Below, one piece after another: positions 41,732-52,594 of a stretch of DNA of 64,000 nt. This DNA is from Chaetoceros tenuissimus (taxonomy: Eukaryota; Bacillariophyta; Thalassiosirophyceae; Chaetocerotales; Chaetocerotaceae), in assembly GCA_021927905.1 (NCBI GenBank), contig BLLK01000060.1, forward strand, positions 124,001 through 188,000, in the 5' to 3' direction. The first letter of the stretch is position 1, and each line of letters opens with the position of its first letter. The position numbers were made by a program, and so were the translations under genes. The notes below the pieces were generated by a model that did not search any database, was not told the origin of the DNA, and saw only the letters and a list, made by a program, of their open reading frames with translations.

Positions 41732-44700
41732 TCAGACCCACATTTCTTCTTTATCTTCAATACATTTATATAAAGGACAACATTTACCTTCTTCCTTAAA
41801 AAGAGTTGGACTTTCTCCCTTTTCACAAAACCCGGGACGTGGCTGCACTGGAATTGGACATTTTACCCTGGAGCAATCTTGGTCTGGTATACATTTATAT
41901 GTAGGACAACATTTACCTTCTTCCTTAACGAGCGTTGGACTTTCTCCCTTTGGACAAAGCCCCGGAAGTGGAATTAGTTCTGGACATGGGAGTTTCTTGC
42001 AATCTGGATCTTGTACGCATAGAGCCTCTGTTTGACAACAAGAACCTTCTTTCAGTTTACTCTGGCATTTGTAACCCTTGTCGCATGAATGTTTTTCGCA
42101 TGCATTTGGACGAGCGCATTTGACTAGGGAGCAATCTTGGTCTAGAATACACTTGGCATCAGGGCAACATTTACCAGGCTTCATCTCTCCAATGCACCTC
42201 TCGTTACTGTCACATTTATGGATCTCACAAGGATCTCTACAAGCAAGCTCACAATGTACAGTAGGATTTAGCGTAGGCGTAGGCGGCTTAGTCTAGTGTA
42301 TTGAATGGTGATATCAATTTAGTGTTACAATGAAAAATCAGAATGTTTTTGAGTAGAATCCGAAGAAAACACTTACATAACCGAATGTTGGCGCTAAACT
42401 TGGACTTGATGGGTCTGGAATACACTTGGCACCAGGGCATTGGCATTTGCCAAGATTCGTGTCCCAAGTCAAAATGCACTGCTCGTTACTCTCACATAGC
42501 GGCTCGCCCTGGAGGGTCTCACAAGGATCTCTACAAGCAAGCTCACAATGTACAGTAGGATTTAGCGTAGGCGTAGGCGGCTTAGTCTAGTGTATTGAAT
42601 GGTGATATCAATTTAGTGTTACAATGAAAAATCAGAATGTTTTTGAGTAGAATCCGAAGAAAACACTTACATAACCGAATGTTGGCGCTAAACTTGGACT
42701 TGATGGGTCTGGAATACACTTGGCACCAGGGCATTGGCATTTGCCAAGATTCGTGTCCCAAGTCAAAATGCACTGCTCGTTACTCTCACATAGCGGCTCG
42801 CCCTGGAGGGTCTCACAAGGATCTCTACAAGCAAGCTCACAATGTACAGTAGGATTTAGCGTAGGCGTAGGCGGCTTAGTCTAGTGTATTGAATGGTGAT
42901 ATCAATTTAGTGTTACAATGAAAAATCAGAATGTTTTTGAGTAGAATCCGAAGAAAACACTTACATAACCGAATGTTGGCGCTAAACTTGGACTTGATGG
43001 GTCTGGAATACACTTGGCACCAGGGCATTGGCATTTGCCAAGATTCGTGTCCCAAGTCAAAATGCACTGCTCGTTACTCTCACATAGCGGCTCGCCCTGG
43101 AGGGTCTCACAAGGATCTCTACAAGCAAGCTCACAATGTACAGTAGGATTTAGCGTAGGCGTAGGCGGCTTAGTCTAGTGTATTGAATGGTGATATCAAT
43201 TTAGTGTTACAATGAAAAATCAGAATGTTTTTGAGTAGAATCCGAAGAAAACACTTACATAACCGAATGTTGGCGCTAAACTTGGACTTGATGGGTCTGG
43301 AATACACTTGGCACCAGGGCATTGGCATTTGCCAAGATTCGTGTCCCAAGTCAAAATGCACTGCTCGTTACTCTCACATAGCGGCTCGCCCTGGAGGGTC
43401 TCACAAGGATCTCTACAAGCAAGCTCACAATGTACAGTAGGATTTAGCGTAGGCGTAGGCGGCTTAGTCTAGTGTATTGAATGGTGATATCAATTTAGTG
43501 TTACAATGAAAAATCAGAATGTTTTTGAGTAGAATCCGAAGAAAACACTTACATAACCGAATGTTGGCGCTAAACTTGGACTTGATGGGTCTGGAATACA
43601 CTTGGCACCAGGGCATTGGCATTTGCCAAGATTCGTGTCCCAAGTCAAAATGCACTGCTCGTTACTCTCACATAGCGGCTCGCCCTGGAGGGTCTCACAA
43701 GGATCTCTACAAGCAAGCTCACAATGTACAGTAGGATTTAGCGTAGGCGTAGGCGGCTTAGTCTAGTGTATTGAATGGTGATATCAATTTAGTGTTACAA
43801 TGAAAAATCAGAACGTTTTGAAGTAGAATCCGAACAAAAACACTTACCTTAACGAGGGTTTGCGCCAAAGTTGAACTTGATGGGTCTGGAGTACATGTTG
43901 CTCCTGGACAGCAGTCATCTTTTTTCACAGGTAAATGTTGGCATGTTTCATTAGCACCACAAACCTTGGCAGTACACGGATCATCACATTGAATTAGAGA
44001 ACATTTATGGACACATTCTGCGTTTGGACAACATTGATTAAGCTGAAGTGGTTTGTGAATGCACAACTCATTCTTTTCTGTGCACATATTTGGTTCGCTG
44101 TAGCAACCACCGCCACATTTAACCAAACGACAATCTACTTCTTCCTCTGGAGGAAGGCATTCATGAGTTTGGCAACACTGCCCTTTTTCAAGGGGTTTCT
44201 TGTGGCAGGTGTATGGGAAACCGCACGGATTACCCTTGCAAGGATCATCACACTTTACATCTGCATCACTGCCAAAGATAGTTTTTTCTTCACAAGACAT
44301 TGGGGAACATTTAGCTCGTAGACAGCACTCATTCGGCCTTATACGAGAAGCTGGGGTACAAACTTCATTTTCCAAGCATGGATTTTCACCTTTCATACAT
44401 GGATCTGCAGGACATTCGGAATCACAAATAATTGGTTCTTTATTAATACATCTGGCTTTTGGACAGCATTCATCTTTACGAATCTTTCTCTTGAACTTGC
44501 AGATCTGATTGTCTTTGCATTTTTTGCTTTCACATGGATTCTTGCATAGTACATTAGGACAGATCAGAGACTGTATTGTATTCTCGCTTTGCTTTTTACA
44601 CTTGGACCGGAGACAACATTCATTCTTCCGAATGCGTTTTGCAGGTTTACAAACCTCATCATCTTGACATGGATTGTTTCCTCCAGAGCAAGGAACTGGG

Positions 44701-45014
44701 CATTCTCTATCTTTACAATTTTCTGGCTTATTTCTTCGGCATTTCGACCCAGGGCAACATTCTCCAAAACGGAGACGTCTCTTCACTTTGCATATGGTTC
44801 CTTTTTGGCACGTATCCTTCTTTGGCGAACAAGGATTACTACATTGGACGTTTGCACATGATTTGGGGCGGGAGATAGCTAGCTTCCTAATGAAGTCATC
44901 GTTGTCGATTCTATCTCTGTTCGTGATGTGGTAGGCGGAAGTTTTTGTACTATTTCTAGAGAGCCCAGGACCTATACCAAGCGCAACTAGAAGTAGGAGC
45001 AATGGTGAAATCAT
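41732..45014 (-). CDS. Secreted Cys-rich repeat protein with five identical internal exons
   Basis: Seven exons on the reverse strand: 43848-45014, then five 210-nt exons (43553-43762, 43259-43468, 42965-43174, 42671-42880, 42377-42586), then 41732-42292. All junctions are phase 0, introns are 84-85 nt GT-AG, total 925 residues. The signal peptide is MISPLLLLLVALGIGPGLS. Exon 1 encodes about eight modules of roughly 45 residues with the pattern C-x-x-V-x-C-x3-PC ... C-x-CC-P-x-x-x-C (for example SCANVQCSNPC, then FGECCPGSKC). The 70-residue repeated exon starts TKPPTPTLNPTVHCELACRD and ends LAPTFGY, linking a Cys module to a PT linker. The exon 7 opens with the same PT sequence and then returns to the exon-1 style. 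It is likely extracellular and disulfide-rich; no enzyme motif. Function unknown. Confidence 0.8.
42293..43762 (-). repeat. Five perfect tandem copies of a 294-bp exon-plus-intron unit
   Basis: Each unit is one 210-nt phase-0 exon and one 84-nt intron. I see no difference between the copies, introns included. Only the boundary intron (43763-43847) differs slightly, with GAACGTTTTGAAG in place of the array sequence. This is very recent or homogenised amplification; the true copy number may differ from that assembled. Confidence 0.9.
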
Positions 45015-45360
45015 TTTTGTTCGAATACAAACAATACAAATGTACCACTGAAAAGATATCTCTATTCGTTGTGAAAATGAATGAGTACACTAACTGTGTT
45101 AGAAACGCGAACATTGGCATCATTGCGATTTTTATCACTATTTTTATTTCAGATTTTATCACTATTTACGATTTCCGATTTTTATCACTTACTTTAATTT
45201 ACATTTGGTACGTGACTAGAAACTTTTCATACAGGTATGTTTCGCGACCTTGAAGGATAGAAATACTTCAAAATCATGAGACATTTAATAATGATAAATG
45301 AGCCTGTATCCACTCATGTATTTCATAATCACTCAAATGAAATAATGCATAATGATGGAG

Positions 45361-45615
45361 TATTTTGGTTCCTTCTTGGCATGAATTCTCGTTTGGCAAA
45401 CAAGGGTTACTACATCTTGCGCATGGTATTAGGCGGAAGATATCTAGCTTCCTAATGAAGTAATTGTTGTCGATTCTATCCTGTTTCTGATGTGGTAGGT
45501 GGAAGTTTTTGTAATTCTAGAGACCCATAGACCTACCTTCTTAAAAAATAAGCCAACCAGAAGTAGGAGCAAAATCATTTTTTGTTCGAATACAATCAAT
45601 AGAAAAGTGCCATTG
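45361..45615 (-). pseudogene. Degenerate duplicate of the 5' end of the Cys-rich gene
   Basis: Aligns by eye to 44800-45040, the signal-peptide region and upstream flank of the Cys-rich gene: shared blocks include AGCTTCCTAATGAAGT, GTTGTCGATTCTAT, GATGTGGTAGG and GAAGTAGGAGCAA, followed by TTTTGTTCGAATACAA. Indels destroy the frame and the first Cys modules are lost. It is a tandem-duplication relic about 560 bp upstream. Confidence 0.75.
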
Positions 45616-45727
45616 AAGATATATCTTTTTTTAAAGAGTTAGTGATATGAAGAGAACGTACCACCTCTTTTTACTCGTAGGAGTACAAGAAGAGATGTTC
45701 GGGGTATGAGATTGTAAACAAAGCTTC

Positions 45728-46033
45728 TCAGACTAGATTCTCATTTGGATTTCCATATTTGATCATCGACCATATAAAAGTCAGCAACAAAGGCAAGACG
45801 TAAGACATTCCTTTTTTCAGACCCATAGATAGCAGCTGATTTCGAAGAAAGAAAAAACAAAATATGACGGTTAAATTAGACGTTTTCCAAAATGTCGTTG
45901 AAGAATCTTTTCCAAGTTTAGTTTGTGTCACGTGAATAAATCTGTTTTTCACACTTTTTTTCTGTTCCACCTCTGTACCAAAATGTACCATCGTGGTAAC
46001 GAAGAACACGAAGAGAAAGCATCTAATAAACAT
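45728..46033 (-). CDS. Small ORF with N-terminal hydrophobic leader (doubtful)
   Basis: 101 codons beginning MFIRCFLFVFFVTTMVHFG, which resembles a signal peptide, with a second hydrophobic segment near the end (MSYVLPLLLTFIWSM). The start is 68 bp from the start of the divergent repeat-rich gene. AT-rich sequence easily gives Phe/Leu-rich frames by chance, and no family is recognised. Confidence 0.2.
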   Translation of the reverse strand: MFIRCFLFVFFVTTMVHFGTEVEQKKSVKNRFIHVTQTKLGKDSSTTFWKTSNLTVIFCFFFLRNQLLSMGLKKGMSYVLPLLLTFIWSMIKYGNPNENLV

Positions 46034-46101
46034 TATTATTATCAGATATCAAAAGAACAAACACTTTTGTAAGAAAATATTTGAAAGCAGAGAATCGAAT
46101 C

Positions 46102-48150
46102 ATGGCACGTTATGGAAATCTAGTACTGTCATTAGCATTGGCTTCCCTACATAGCATTGATGCTTTCACTCCTCCTAAGCACATAATGATGAGAACACAA
46201 ACTTTTGCTTTCAATAATGATATGAACGAATCATATTATGCAAATAGTATGATTGGACATACATCCGATGCTGCTATCAACATTGATGATGCAATAAAGA
46301 GGCAAGTGAATAAATTCACCAAACAAGCACACTACCAATTCGGTGATTTGTCCAAAGAAATCATCCACAGAATCAAAACAAGAGACTATTCACGAGAGAT
46401 TGAAGTAATAGGAGAAGTAATTCGCCTGCTTGAACAAGCTCAGGACAGTTTGATTGACAAGGATAAAAAGGATTTTGTGCGAAGAGAGTTGGAGGAGTGG
46501 GATAGAAGGCTGATGGAAAGTGAATTCGATCCAAAGAAGCAGCTTAACGACTTTGATACACGATTCACATCTTCATTTGAGAGAAACGATTTTCTTCATG
46601 ATGAATTTTCTCCAAGTCCGGTCATGAATGAAGAAATGCATGTGTCGTCTCCAAATGAGAAGCAATATATGCCAATCATAGATAGAGCTGAAATGTCGAA
46701 ACCCTCATCAAAAGAAGTTCAGAATTATGAAGTTACCGATGATTACTATTCTCCTGACTACTATTCTCCTGACTACTATTCTTCACACTTTGAAAATCCA
46801 GAATATATCCCTCATGATACCGCTTCAAAGATACAGGAGGACATTGATTCAAAGAGGATTCAGGCAAGACGAGATACTAGACAGTACAAACAAAACCAAT
46901 ACGCACCTTTGAATGCTAATTCATCTACAAGAGATGCTATTAAGCAGCACCAAAATAGATTATACAAGGAGACAAATAAGGCACCGCGAACAACTACGAG
47001 CAAAGAAACTTGGTCAGTGAAAGGAGCAACTTATGACAATCCAAGTGTGAACGCTGCAGTCAACAAAGTTACTCCAATTCAACCTTCAGAGAAACACGAG
47101 AGTTATGTTAGGCCACAAACACTTGGAAGAGCAAACAGATCTGCACCGAAAACTCAGTATGCTCCATTAAATCCAAATTCAACGACACGGGAGGCTGTTA
47201 AGCAACATCAGAATCGCCTGTACAAGGAATTAAATAGATCATCCCCTAGAACTCACAGTACCGAAACATATTCTGTGAAGGGAGCAAGTTATGACAATCC
47301 AAGAGTTCAATCTTTTCTGCAAGCGCAAGTAACACCGCCAAATCAAGAAACTGGAAAATTCTCTAATGATGATATGGATATGTCTGATTTCCAGAAAAAG
47401 AATGACAATAATGCTAAACCATTGAAGATGTCAGAGAGATCAACAGTTCAAACATTTTCTGTTCCAAACAACTCTCAAACTGCTTCTGAAATGAATGCAT
47501 CGCATATAGTGGCAGCTGCACCAACGAAAGTTCCTAACACTCCTACTAAGAAGACATCTCTCCTAGAGAGGGAAACTAGAAGCACCTATGACATGAACAT
47601 GGAAAAATATACTGCGGGAGTACCAGCTGCGCCAACGAAAGTTCCTAACACACCAACAATGAAATCCTCACTTTTAGAGAGAGAAACTAGAAACACCTAT
47701 GACATGAATATGGAAAAATATACTGCGGGAGTACCAGCTGCGCCAACGAATGTACCCAAGACTCCGACACAAACTGCACCACTACTTGATAGAGAGACTA
47801 AAAGCACTTACGAGGAAGGGTGGGACAAATACACTCCGAAAATTGCAGCAGCGTCTACCAAGGTTCCAAATACACCTGTTCAGACATCATCTTTACTTTC
47901 AAAGGAATCTTATGACACTTACGATATGAATATGGACCAATATTCACCTCGAGTTGCTGTTAGACCTCGTCCACCTCGAGTATCTGATACTTACTTACAC
48001 AGTGATGATCCAAATTCAGTTCAATTTTCCTCGCGCGGAACATCTCAGCAAAGAATTTTTTCAACGAGGCGAGCAGAAACCGATAGAAATGAATCTAAAA
48101 ATGGCTGGAGCAATATGAACGGTCAGGGTTACTTGAGAAATAGAACATAG
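46102..48150 (+). CDS. Signal-bearing repeat-rich protein, unknown function
   Basis: 682 residues from the ATG at 46102. The leader LVLSLALASLHSIDAFTPPK has a Phe directly after the predicted cleavage, so plastid targeting is possible. Residues about 60-150 form charged helices (KEIIHRIKTRDYSREIEVI, RLLEQAQDSLID). There is a triple DYYSP repeat. Two copies of a roughly 55-residue unit follow: QYAPLNANSSTRDAIKQHQN...SVKGATYDNP and QYAPLNPNSTTREAVKQHQN...SVKGASYDNP. Then come four copies of a roughly 37-residue unit of the type APTKVPNTPT...LLERETRSTYDMNMEKYT. The protein looks mostly extended and repeat-built. I do not recognise a family. Confidence 0.75.
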   Translation: MARYGNLVLSLALASLHSIDAFTPPKHIMMRTQTFAFNNDMNESYYANSMIGHTSDAAINIDDAIKRQVNKFTKQAHYQFGDLSKEIIHRIKTRDYSREIEVIGEVIRLLEQAQDSLIDKDKKDFVRRELEEWDRRLMESEFDPKKQLNDFDTRFTSSFERNDFLHDEFSPSPVMNEEMHVSSPNEKQYMPIIDRAEMSKPSSKEVQNYEVTDDYYSPDYYSPDYYSSHFENPEYIPHDTASKIQEDIDSKRIQARRDTRQYKQNQYAPLNANSSTRDAIKQHQNRLYKETNKAPRTTTSKETWSVKGATYDNPSVNAAVNKVTPIQPSEKHESYVRPQTLGRANRSAPKTQYAPLNPNSTTREAVKQHQNRLYKELNRSSPRTHSTETYSVKGASYDNPRVQSFLQAQVTPPNQETGKFSNDDMDMSDFQKKNDNNAKPLKMSERSTVQTFSVPNNSQTASEMNASHIVAAAPTKVPNTPTKKTSLLERETRSTYDMNMEKYTAGVPAAPTKVPNTPTMKSSLLERETRNTYDMNMEKYTAGVPAAPTNVPKTPTQTAPLLDRETKSTYEEGWDKYTPKIAAASTKVPNTPVQTSSLLSKESYDTYDMNMDQYSPRVAVRPRPPRVSDTYLHSDDPNSVQFSSRGTSQQRIFSTRRAETDRNESKNGWSNMNGQGYLRNRT

Positions 48151-48835
48151 ATTGATTAAATTAAGTTGATAGGCTAATGTTTATCAATATTTCAAATGCA
48201 CAAACCTTGTCTCTTCTGGACTTATTCATACCGTACGTATAATTAAGTAAAAAACCTCTTCAGGTGGTTTTAGACAAGGATCAATTCCTAAAATTCTATA
48301 CACAAGGTGTAATGATTATTGAATTCTATTAATACAGTTCTTAGCATGGTAATTCGAAAGCCTTGATTTACTTGCATAGATAGCCTTCTTTCCATTCAAT
48401 TGTCAGCCTTTTGTACTTGATGCAATCAATACAAGAGTGAATATCAATCAATGTCCAAAAAGGAGCTAAAGTGTAGTACAGTGAGGGCGAGTGGAGGCGA
48501 CAGATATGCAAAACTTGCGCTCAGCGATGGGGACAGCCTATATGATCATTTCGCTCTCTCCTATCTTCTTCGATTTCGCATTTTCTCTATTCGAACTCGA
48601 ACAATCGGATGGCATGACATTTTAAAAACATAGTTTGGTTCTAACTTTGAATGTTTCAGGTTCTAACTTTTAATGTTTCAACATAGATATATTTCAAGAG
48701 ATGATGTATTTCAAATTCGTTCCTAGTTTTATTTCTACAAATACGATACCTTACTTTTTTAATGAATGTGGTATCTGCATTTTCTTAGCATATGGAGGTT
48801 CGGATCAAAATGATCCTAGTTTGATGATAGAATAT
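48151..48835. other. Intergenic
   Basis: About 690 bp. It has a short direct repeat GGTTCTAACTTT[GT]AATGTTTCA (about 48636-48679) and a CCGTACGTA motif near 48231. No gene supported. Confidence 0.45.
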
Positions 48836-49165
48836 CTAAGCCAAACAAACACGATCCGCTGGTTTCCCTCCCGAACATGCTCCACTACAACAGTCTACAC
48901 TTTCGCGACAGCTTTCTCCAACAGCCGCACATTGAGTTGGACCACCAACTGGTGGCTCGGCAACTGGGGAAGAAACTGGACTAGAATTGTTGAAAGAACA
49001 GGACTTGACTTTTCCACCACCCCAAGAACAATATGAATTTAATTGACAGGTTTCCTTTGTTGCTTGTAAGGTACAATTTTGAGTTGGTGCTGGAGAAGAG
49101 GGGAAAGACCAAATTCGAACAACAAGGATTCGATTCGAAAAAAGACTGAGAGAAAAAGGATTCAT
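48836..49165 (-). CDS. Cystine-knot-like Cys-rich segment, likely last exon of the downstream-strand M11 gene
   Basis: The frame ends with CAAVGESCRESVDCCSGACSGGKPADRVC, the C-x6-C-x5-CC-x3-C-x8-C spacing of inhibitor-cystine-knot-like modules; a second Cys group (NCTLQATKETCQLNSYCSW) precedes it. A strong acceptor (pyrimidine tract then CCAG) lies at 49090-49091, so the coding part is probably the exon 48836-49089. It joins in frame to a GTATGT donor at 49935 of the M11 gene (559-residue product), through an 846-nt intron. As an independent gene the leader would be weak. M11 peptidases of this type often end in small Cys-rich modules. Confidence 0.55.
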   Translation of the reverse strand: MNPFSLSLFSNRILVVRIWSFPSSPAPTQNCTLQATKETCQLNSYCSWGGGKVKSCSFNNSSPVSSPVAEPPVGGPTQCAAVGESCRESVDCCSGACSGGKPADRVCLA

Positions 49166-49269
49166 CTTTGCAAATTTTTCAAATCAAAATATTGTAAGCT
49201 ATGTTTTTCTTACAAACAATCCTAAAATCCAAAGACTCTCGTCACACGTATGTGGAAATACTGTAAAAA

Positions 49270-49377
49270 GGCCGACGATTGTGAGAAATTGGCCAACGAT
49301 TGTGAGAAATTGGCCAACGATTGTGAGAAATTGGCCAACGATTGTGAAGAAAAGCCAACGATTGTGAGCAAAAGGCA
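49270..49377. repeat. 21-bp minisatellite, about five copies
   Basis: Unit GGCCAACGATTGTGAGAAATT; the first copy has G for A at one position, the middle ones are identical, and the last two are shortened and diverged (AGAAAAGCC, AGCAAAAGGC). Confidence 0.85.
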
Positions 49378-49823
49378 ACCACCGTACGTAACTAACCTAA
49401 AACTCATTCATCGCTTGTTCCGGTAATGGATTACACATTAAAACTTTGAGTCTCATGTAAGAAAATGAGTGGATAATTGTAAGTTGAAAGAATGTTATTA
49501 ATGCTCGAATCAAAGAGTTGGAACGAGTGAAATATTACATTTGTACGAGTAGTACGGCACGAGTAATTAAGTAATGATCAAAAGATCAGAAGTGTGTGTT
49601 CTATTTCTATGGCTGAGATTCATCATCCAAGATTTCTTTATTGTCTTCGTGACGTTGACTCAAAGTCATTTAGCTCCCTACAATGACTTTCCGTGTGTTC
49701 GTTACACACAATTTTGATTGGTCAAATTATTACTAAAACCAAAACGTTTAAAGTTAAAGTGAATGCATTTACATTATAGTTTAGAGAAGCTGTGGGTACA
49801 GTTTGATAAACAATTGATTATAG

Positions 49824-49908
49824 GACTGTCCGTCATCAATGCCGAGCGATCTCCCTTCTGATATTCCATCAGATACTCCTTCTGATCAGCCAAGTTTGCT
49901 TCCGTCAG
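49824..49908 (+). other. Orphan antisense exon-like segment encoding a PSDxPSD linker
   Basis: On the plus strand an ATTATAG acceptor and a CAG|GTAATT donor bracket 85 nt that translate as DCPSSMPSDLPSDIPSDT and on to PSDQPSLLPS, the Pro/Ser/Asp linker style of diatom secreted proteins. It lies on the strand opposite to the M11 gene and is flanked by 35-bp direct repeats (49759-49793 and 49944-49978, 3 mismatches). Confidence 0.5.
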
Positions 49909-51442
49909 GTAATTTAGAAAATTTAAGAAACATACTAGTACTAGTGAATGCATTTACTTTATAGTTTAGTGCAGCTGTAGTAGGAGCTGGCGTAGAACAG
50001 TCTCCATCAAAGCAAACTGAAATGCTAGCAAATCCATTTCCTGAAGTGTTAATATTGGTGACTGTGACGACAACATTTACGCCACCTGCAACAAATGTAA
50101 AAGTTCCTCCTGCGGAAAGTTTCGATAAAAGTTCACTTTCAAAATAATTGTTTCCATTTCCTGCTTGAGTAATCATTACCTGGTTACCCCCTTCTACGGT
50201 GCCAGAGTTGAAGCCAGCTTTTCTATTGAATCCGATGAAAAAATCATTATTCCCATTATCAACCTTGATGATCATAGGAGGACCAGCAACATCAGGATCT
50301 TCAAGGATAGACCTGAGTTCGCCTGTGTATGCCCTTGTTCCAGATGCACTCATATCCAAGTGACGATTGCTAAACCAACCAAATTGGTAATTTTTGGCAG
50401 CATTGAAACACATGACAGGTCCTTCATCTTGTGAATAAGAGAATCCCATCATGCCACTCTGGTCTCTATAGGTGCCTGCCTCATTGGAATGAGCCATGTT
50501 GAGATTATGTCCGAGTTCATGAATCTGCCCAGAAGGGTAATTACACCATTGATTGCTGTAGACCGAGTTCCAACTATTGACGAATGCATATGCAATGCCA
50601 CTCATGGTGTTTGGAGGCAAACAGTACATGACATGGTTAGCGAGAGCAGTTGGACTAGAGACTCCAAAGACTCTGTTTAGTTCTGCAGTGATTGCATTTC
50701 TCATTGCTCCATCTCCTTCGGTAGTGCTTGTAGCAACGGTGATGGTTACAACTCCATTACTAATGGTAGCTTCAGTTGCTGTCCTATCATTTGCTTTGAT
50801 CATGTTGAGCTTTCCGTGGGAACATTGCGAGTAACCAGACTTGAGATTGAAACTGTCCCCAGAAGTTCCAAACACTTCATCACTGAGAACTGCCTCAGTG
50901 AATCCATATAGACCGTCTGAAGCAATTACTCTTACAGCTAAAATTGTCTTGTCTCCAACCACAGTAGCTAGGTTTCTTCTCTGGCGAACTGATTCCCAGT
51001 CCTTCTTTGCAAGACCTGGAGCCGAGCTTGATTTAATGGTAGCAGTGGATTCATCAATCACTGCGTCTTCAGGGAAGGAGAGATCAGTCTCTCCAGACTT
51101 GAACTGCCCTTTCTTGAAGTTATCGTTCACAAAGTTTTTGTTTGCAGCTTCCACCTTGTAGATCATTCCATCGCTGGTCTCACAAGCTAGGTACTCTTCG
51201 TCGGTACCATCGTCATACTGAATATCAGCAAGCAAAGCAGTGCATGGTTCAGTAATCTTTTTGAGTCTTCTTGTATTTCCATCGTTGTTGTCGGTGGCTC
51301 TAAGCTGTAGTGGTTATATGGAAATGGGAAATGAGTATTCCACACAGGAGTAAATTGCAAAAATAGGAAGAAGGAACACACTTACATTCTTTGCCGAGGA
51401 TAGAACAAGTGTTGAAAGAAAGAGAGGGAGTGAGAGTTTCAT
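49886..51442 (-). CDS. Secreted gametolysin-type (M11) metallopeptidase
   Basis: Exon 1 complement 51386-51442 encodes a signal peptide (MKLSLPLFLSTLVLSSAKN). An 81-nt GT-AG intron separates it from exon 2, which starts at 51304 (LRATDNNDGNTRRL) in phase 0. The catalytic motif HELGHNLNMAHS has the three zinc His and Glu, and SGMMGFSYSQ is the Met-turn. An N-terminal prodomain-like region (YLACETSDGMIYKVEAAN, then SFPEDAVID) matches the paralogue at 14.2 kb. The stop at 49886 falls in an inserted segment. More likely the exon ends at 49936 with a GTATGT donor and splices to the Cys-knot exon at 48836-49089. M11 enzymes degrade extracellular-matrix or cell-wall glycoproteins, in Chlamydomonas during gamete wall release. 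The gene is intact through the catalytic domain. Confidence 0.85.
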
Positions 51443-52594
51443 TATGGCTGAATAATAAGAGATAAAGTTGAATGTGGAAGGATGCAAAAGTGCACTTTGT
51501 TGTTTTTATGTGCAGTGTATACCTTGGCAAAAAATCCGTTTTCCTCTGTTTTCCTCCCGAGAAAAAGTCATTTTGTAGGGTCACATGGCTATGTCTCTCA
51601 AAAGAGGGTTATTTATCATTGATGACCTATGGAAGGGAACCTTATGTGCAGACTTCTTGTGCAGATCAACTCGACCAAATATGCAGACCAATCAATCATG
51701 CAAAGCTCTATGGTACTTTCTACTGGCTGGAATGATCTTCATGAGATGCATTTGCCTGAGATGCAGTACATGCATTTGTCGTTGCTCAATAGAGGTGTCA
51801 TCATTCCCTTCATCATCATCCCTTTCTTGTTATCTGCATATTGGTCGTGTTGCGCAAGTCTGCACATATTGCTCTATGGTGGTACTCTCTATTGGAATAA
51901 TCTTCATGAGATACAATTTTTCACCCAATCAATTTCAATCGAGGAAAAGATGTGTCTTCATTCCCTTCATCGACATTGCCTTTGGTAGATTTCAGTAGAG
52001 TTTAAAGTTAGAGATGACTTATTTATATATCAACTCACAACGGAGTGTCTTGTTATGAAGAAGATGCGTATGTGAATGATGGGAGAATTAAGAGAGAAAG
52101 AGGATGAGAGGTAATGCCACATAGCATATCACGAGGAAATAAAGTCACCGACTTGACCCTTTTAGTACAGTCCTAATTTTTCCTTTGCTGATTATGATTC
52201 TTGCTTCTTATTATAGTTCTCAACCCATGGTAGTACTAATAATGGAAAGTGCATTCTTTCCTAGATGTTCCAGATTTATTAAATTTAATAAATGAGTAAT
52301 AAATGAGTAGTAGTTAGAAGTAAAAGTAAGGAATCTTAATTAGGAACGTTCGGCGTGGAGTACTCTGTTTGAACCCGTCAATAAAAACAATGACAGATCA
52401 TTTTGAACTCAAAACCTATAGTTTAAAACTACTCTAATCAGGTACACATTCCACTATGATGAACAGAGAGTATTGAAGAGTGAGTCCGTCTACATTACAT
52501 TAATTACCATCAGTTGACCCTTTCTCACACTAACCCATCAGACTCCAATTTGTCAGTACAGTAAAAAGAGTAGAAGAACAAGCAAGTATAAAGC
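51443..52594. other. Intergenic with a diverged short duplication
   Basis: About 1.15 kb between the M11 and cytidine-deaminase-like genes, divergent. A segment around 51725-51815 (ending CATTCCCTTCATC) is loosely repeated at about 51893-51970, sharing ATCTTCATGAGAT and CATTCCCTTCATC. Overlapping frames there (119 and 137 codons) show no domain. No gene supported. Confidence 0.4.

Noticed and set aside
42343-43734. Repeated 71-codon plus-strand frames in the 294-bp array
   Set aside because: They are shadows of the reverse-strand exon and intron; the reverse strand has the consistent Cys pattern, splice sites and signal peptide.
48451-49036. Plus-strand frames of 60 and 111 codons
   Set aside because: The second is antisense to the cystine-knot exon; the first has no supporting feature.
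51585-51998. Overlapping plus-strand frames of 119 and 137 codons
   Set aside because: No domain, signal peptide or splice support; Met/Cys/Ile-rich composition from a diverged short duplication. Probably non-coding.
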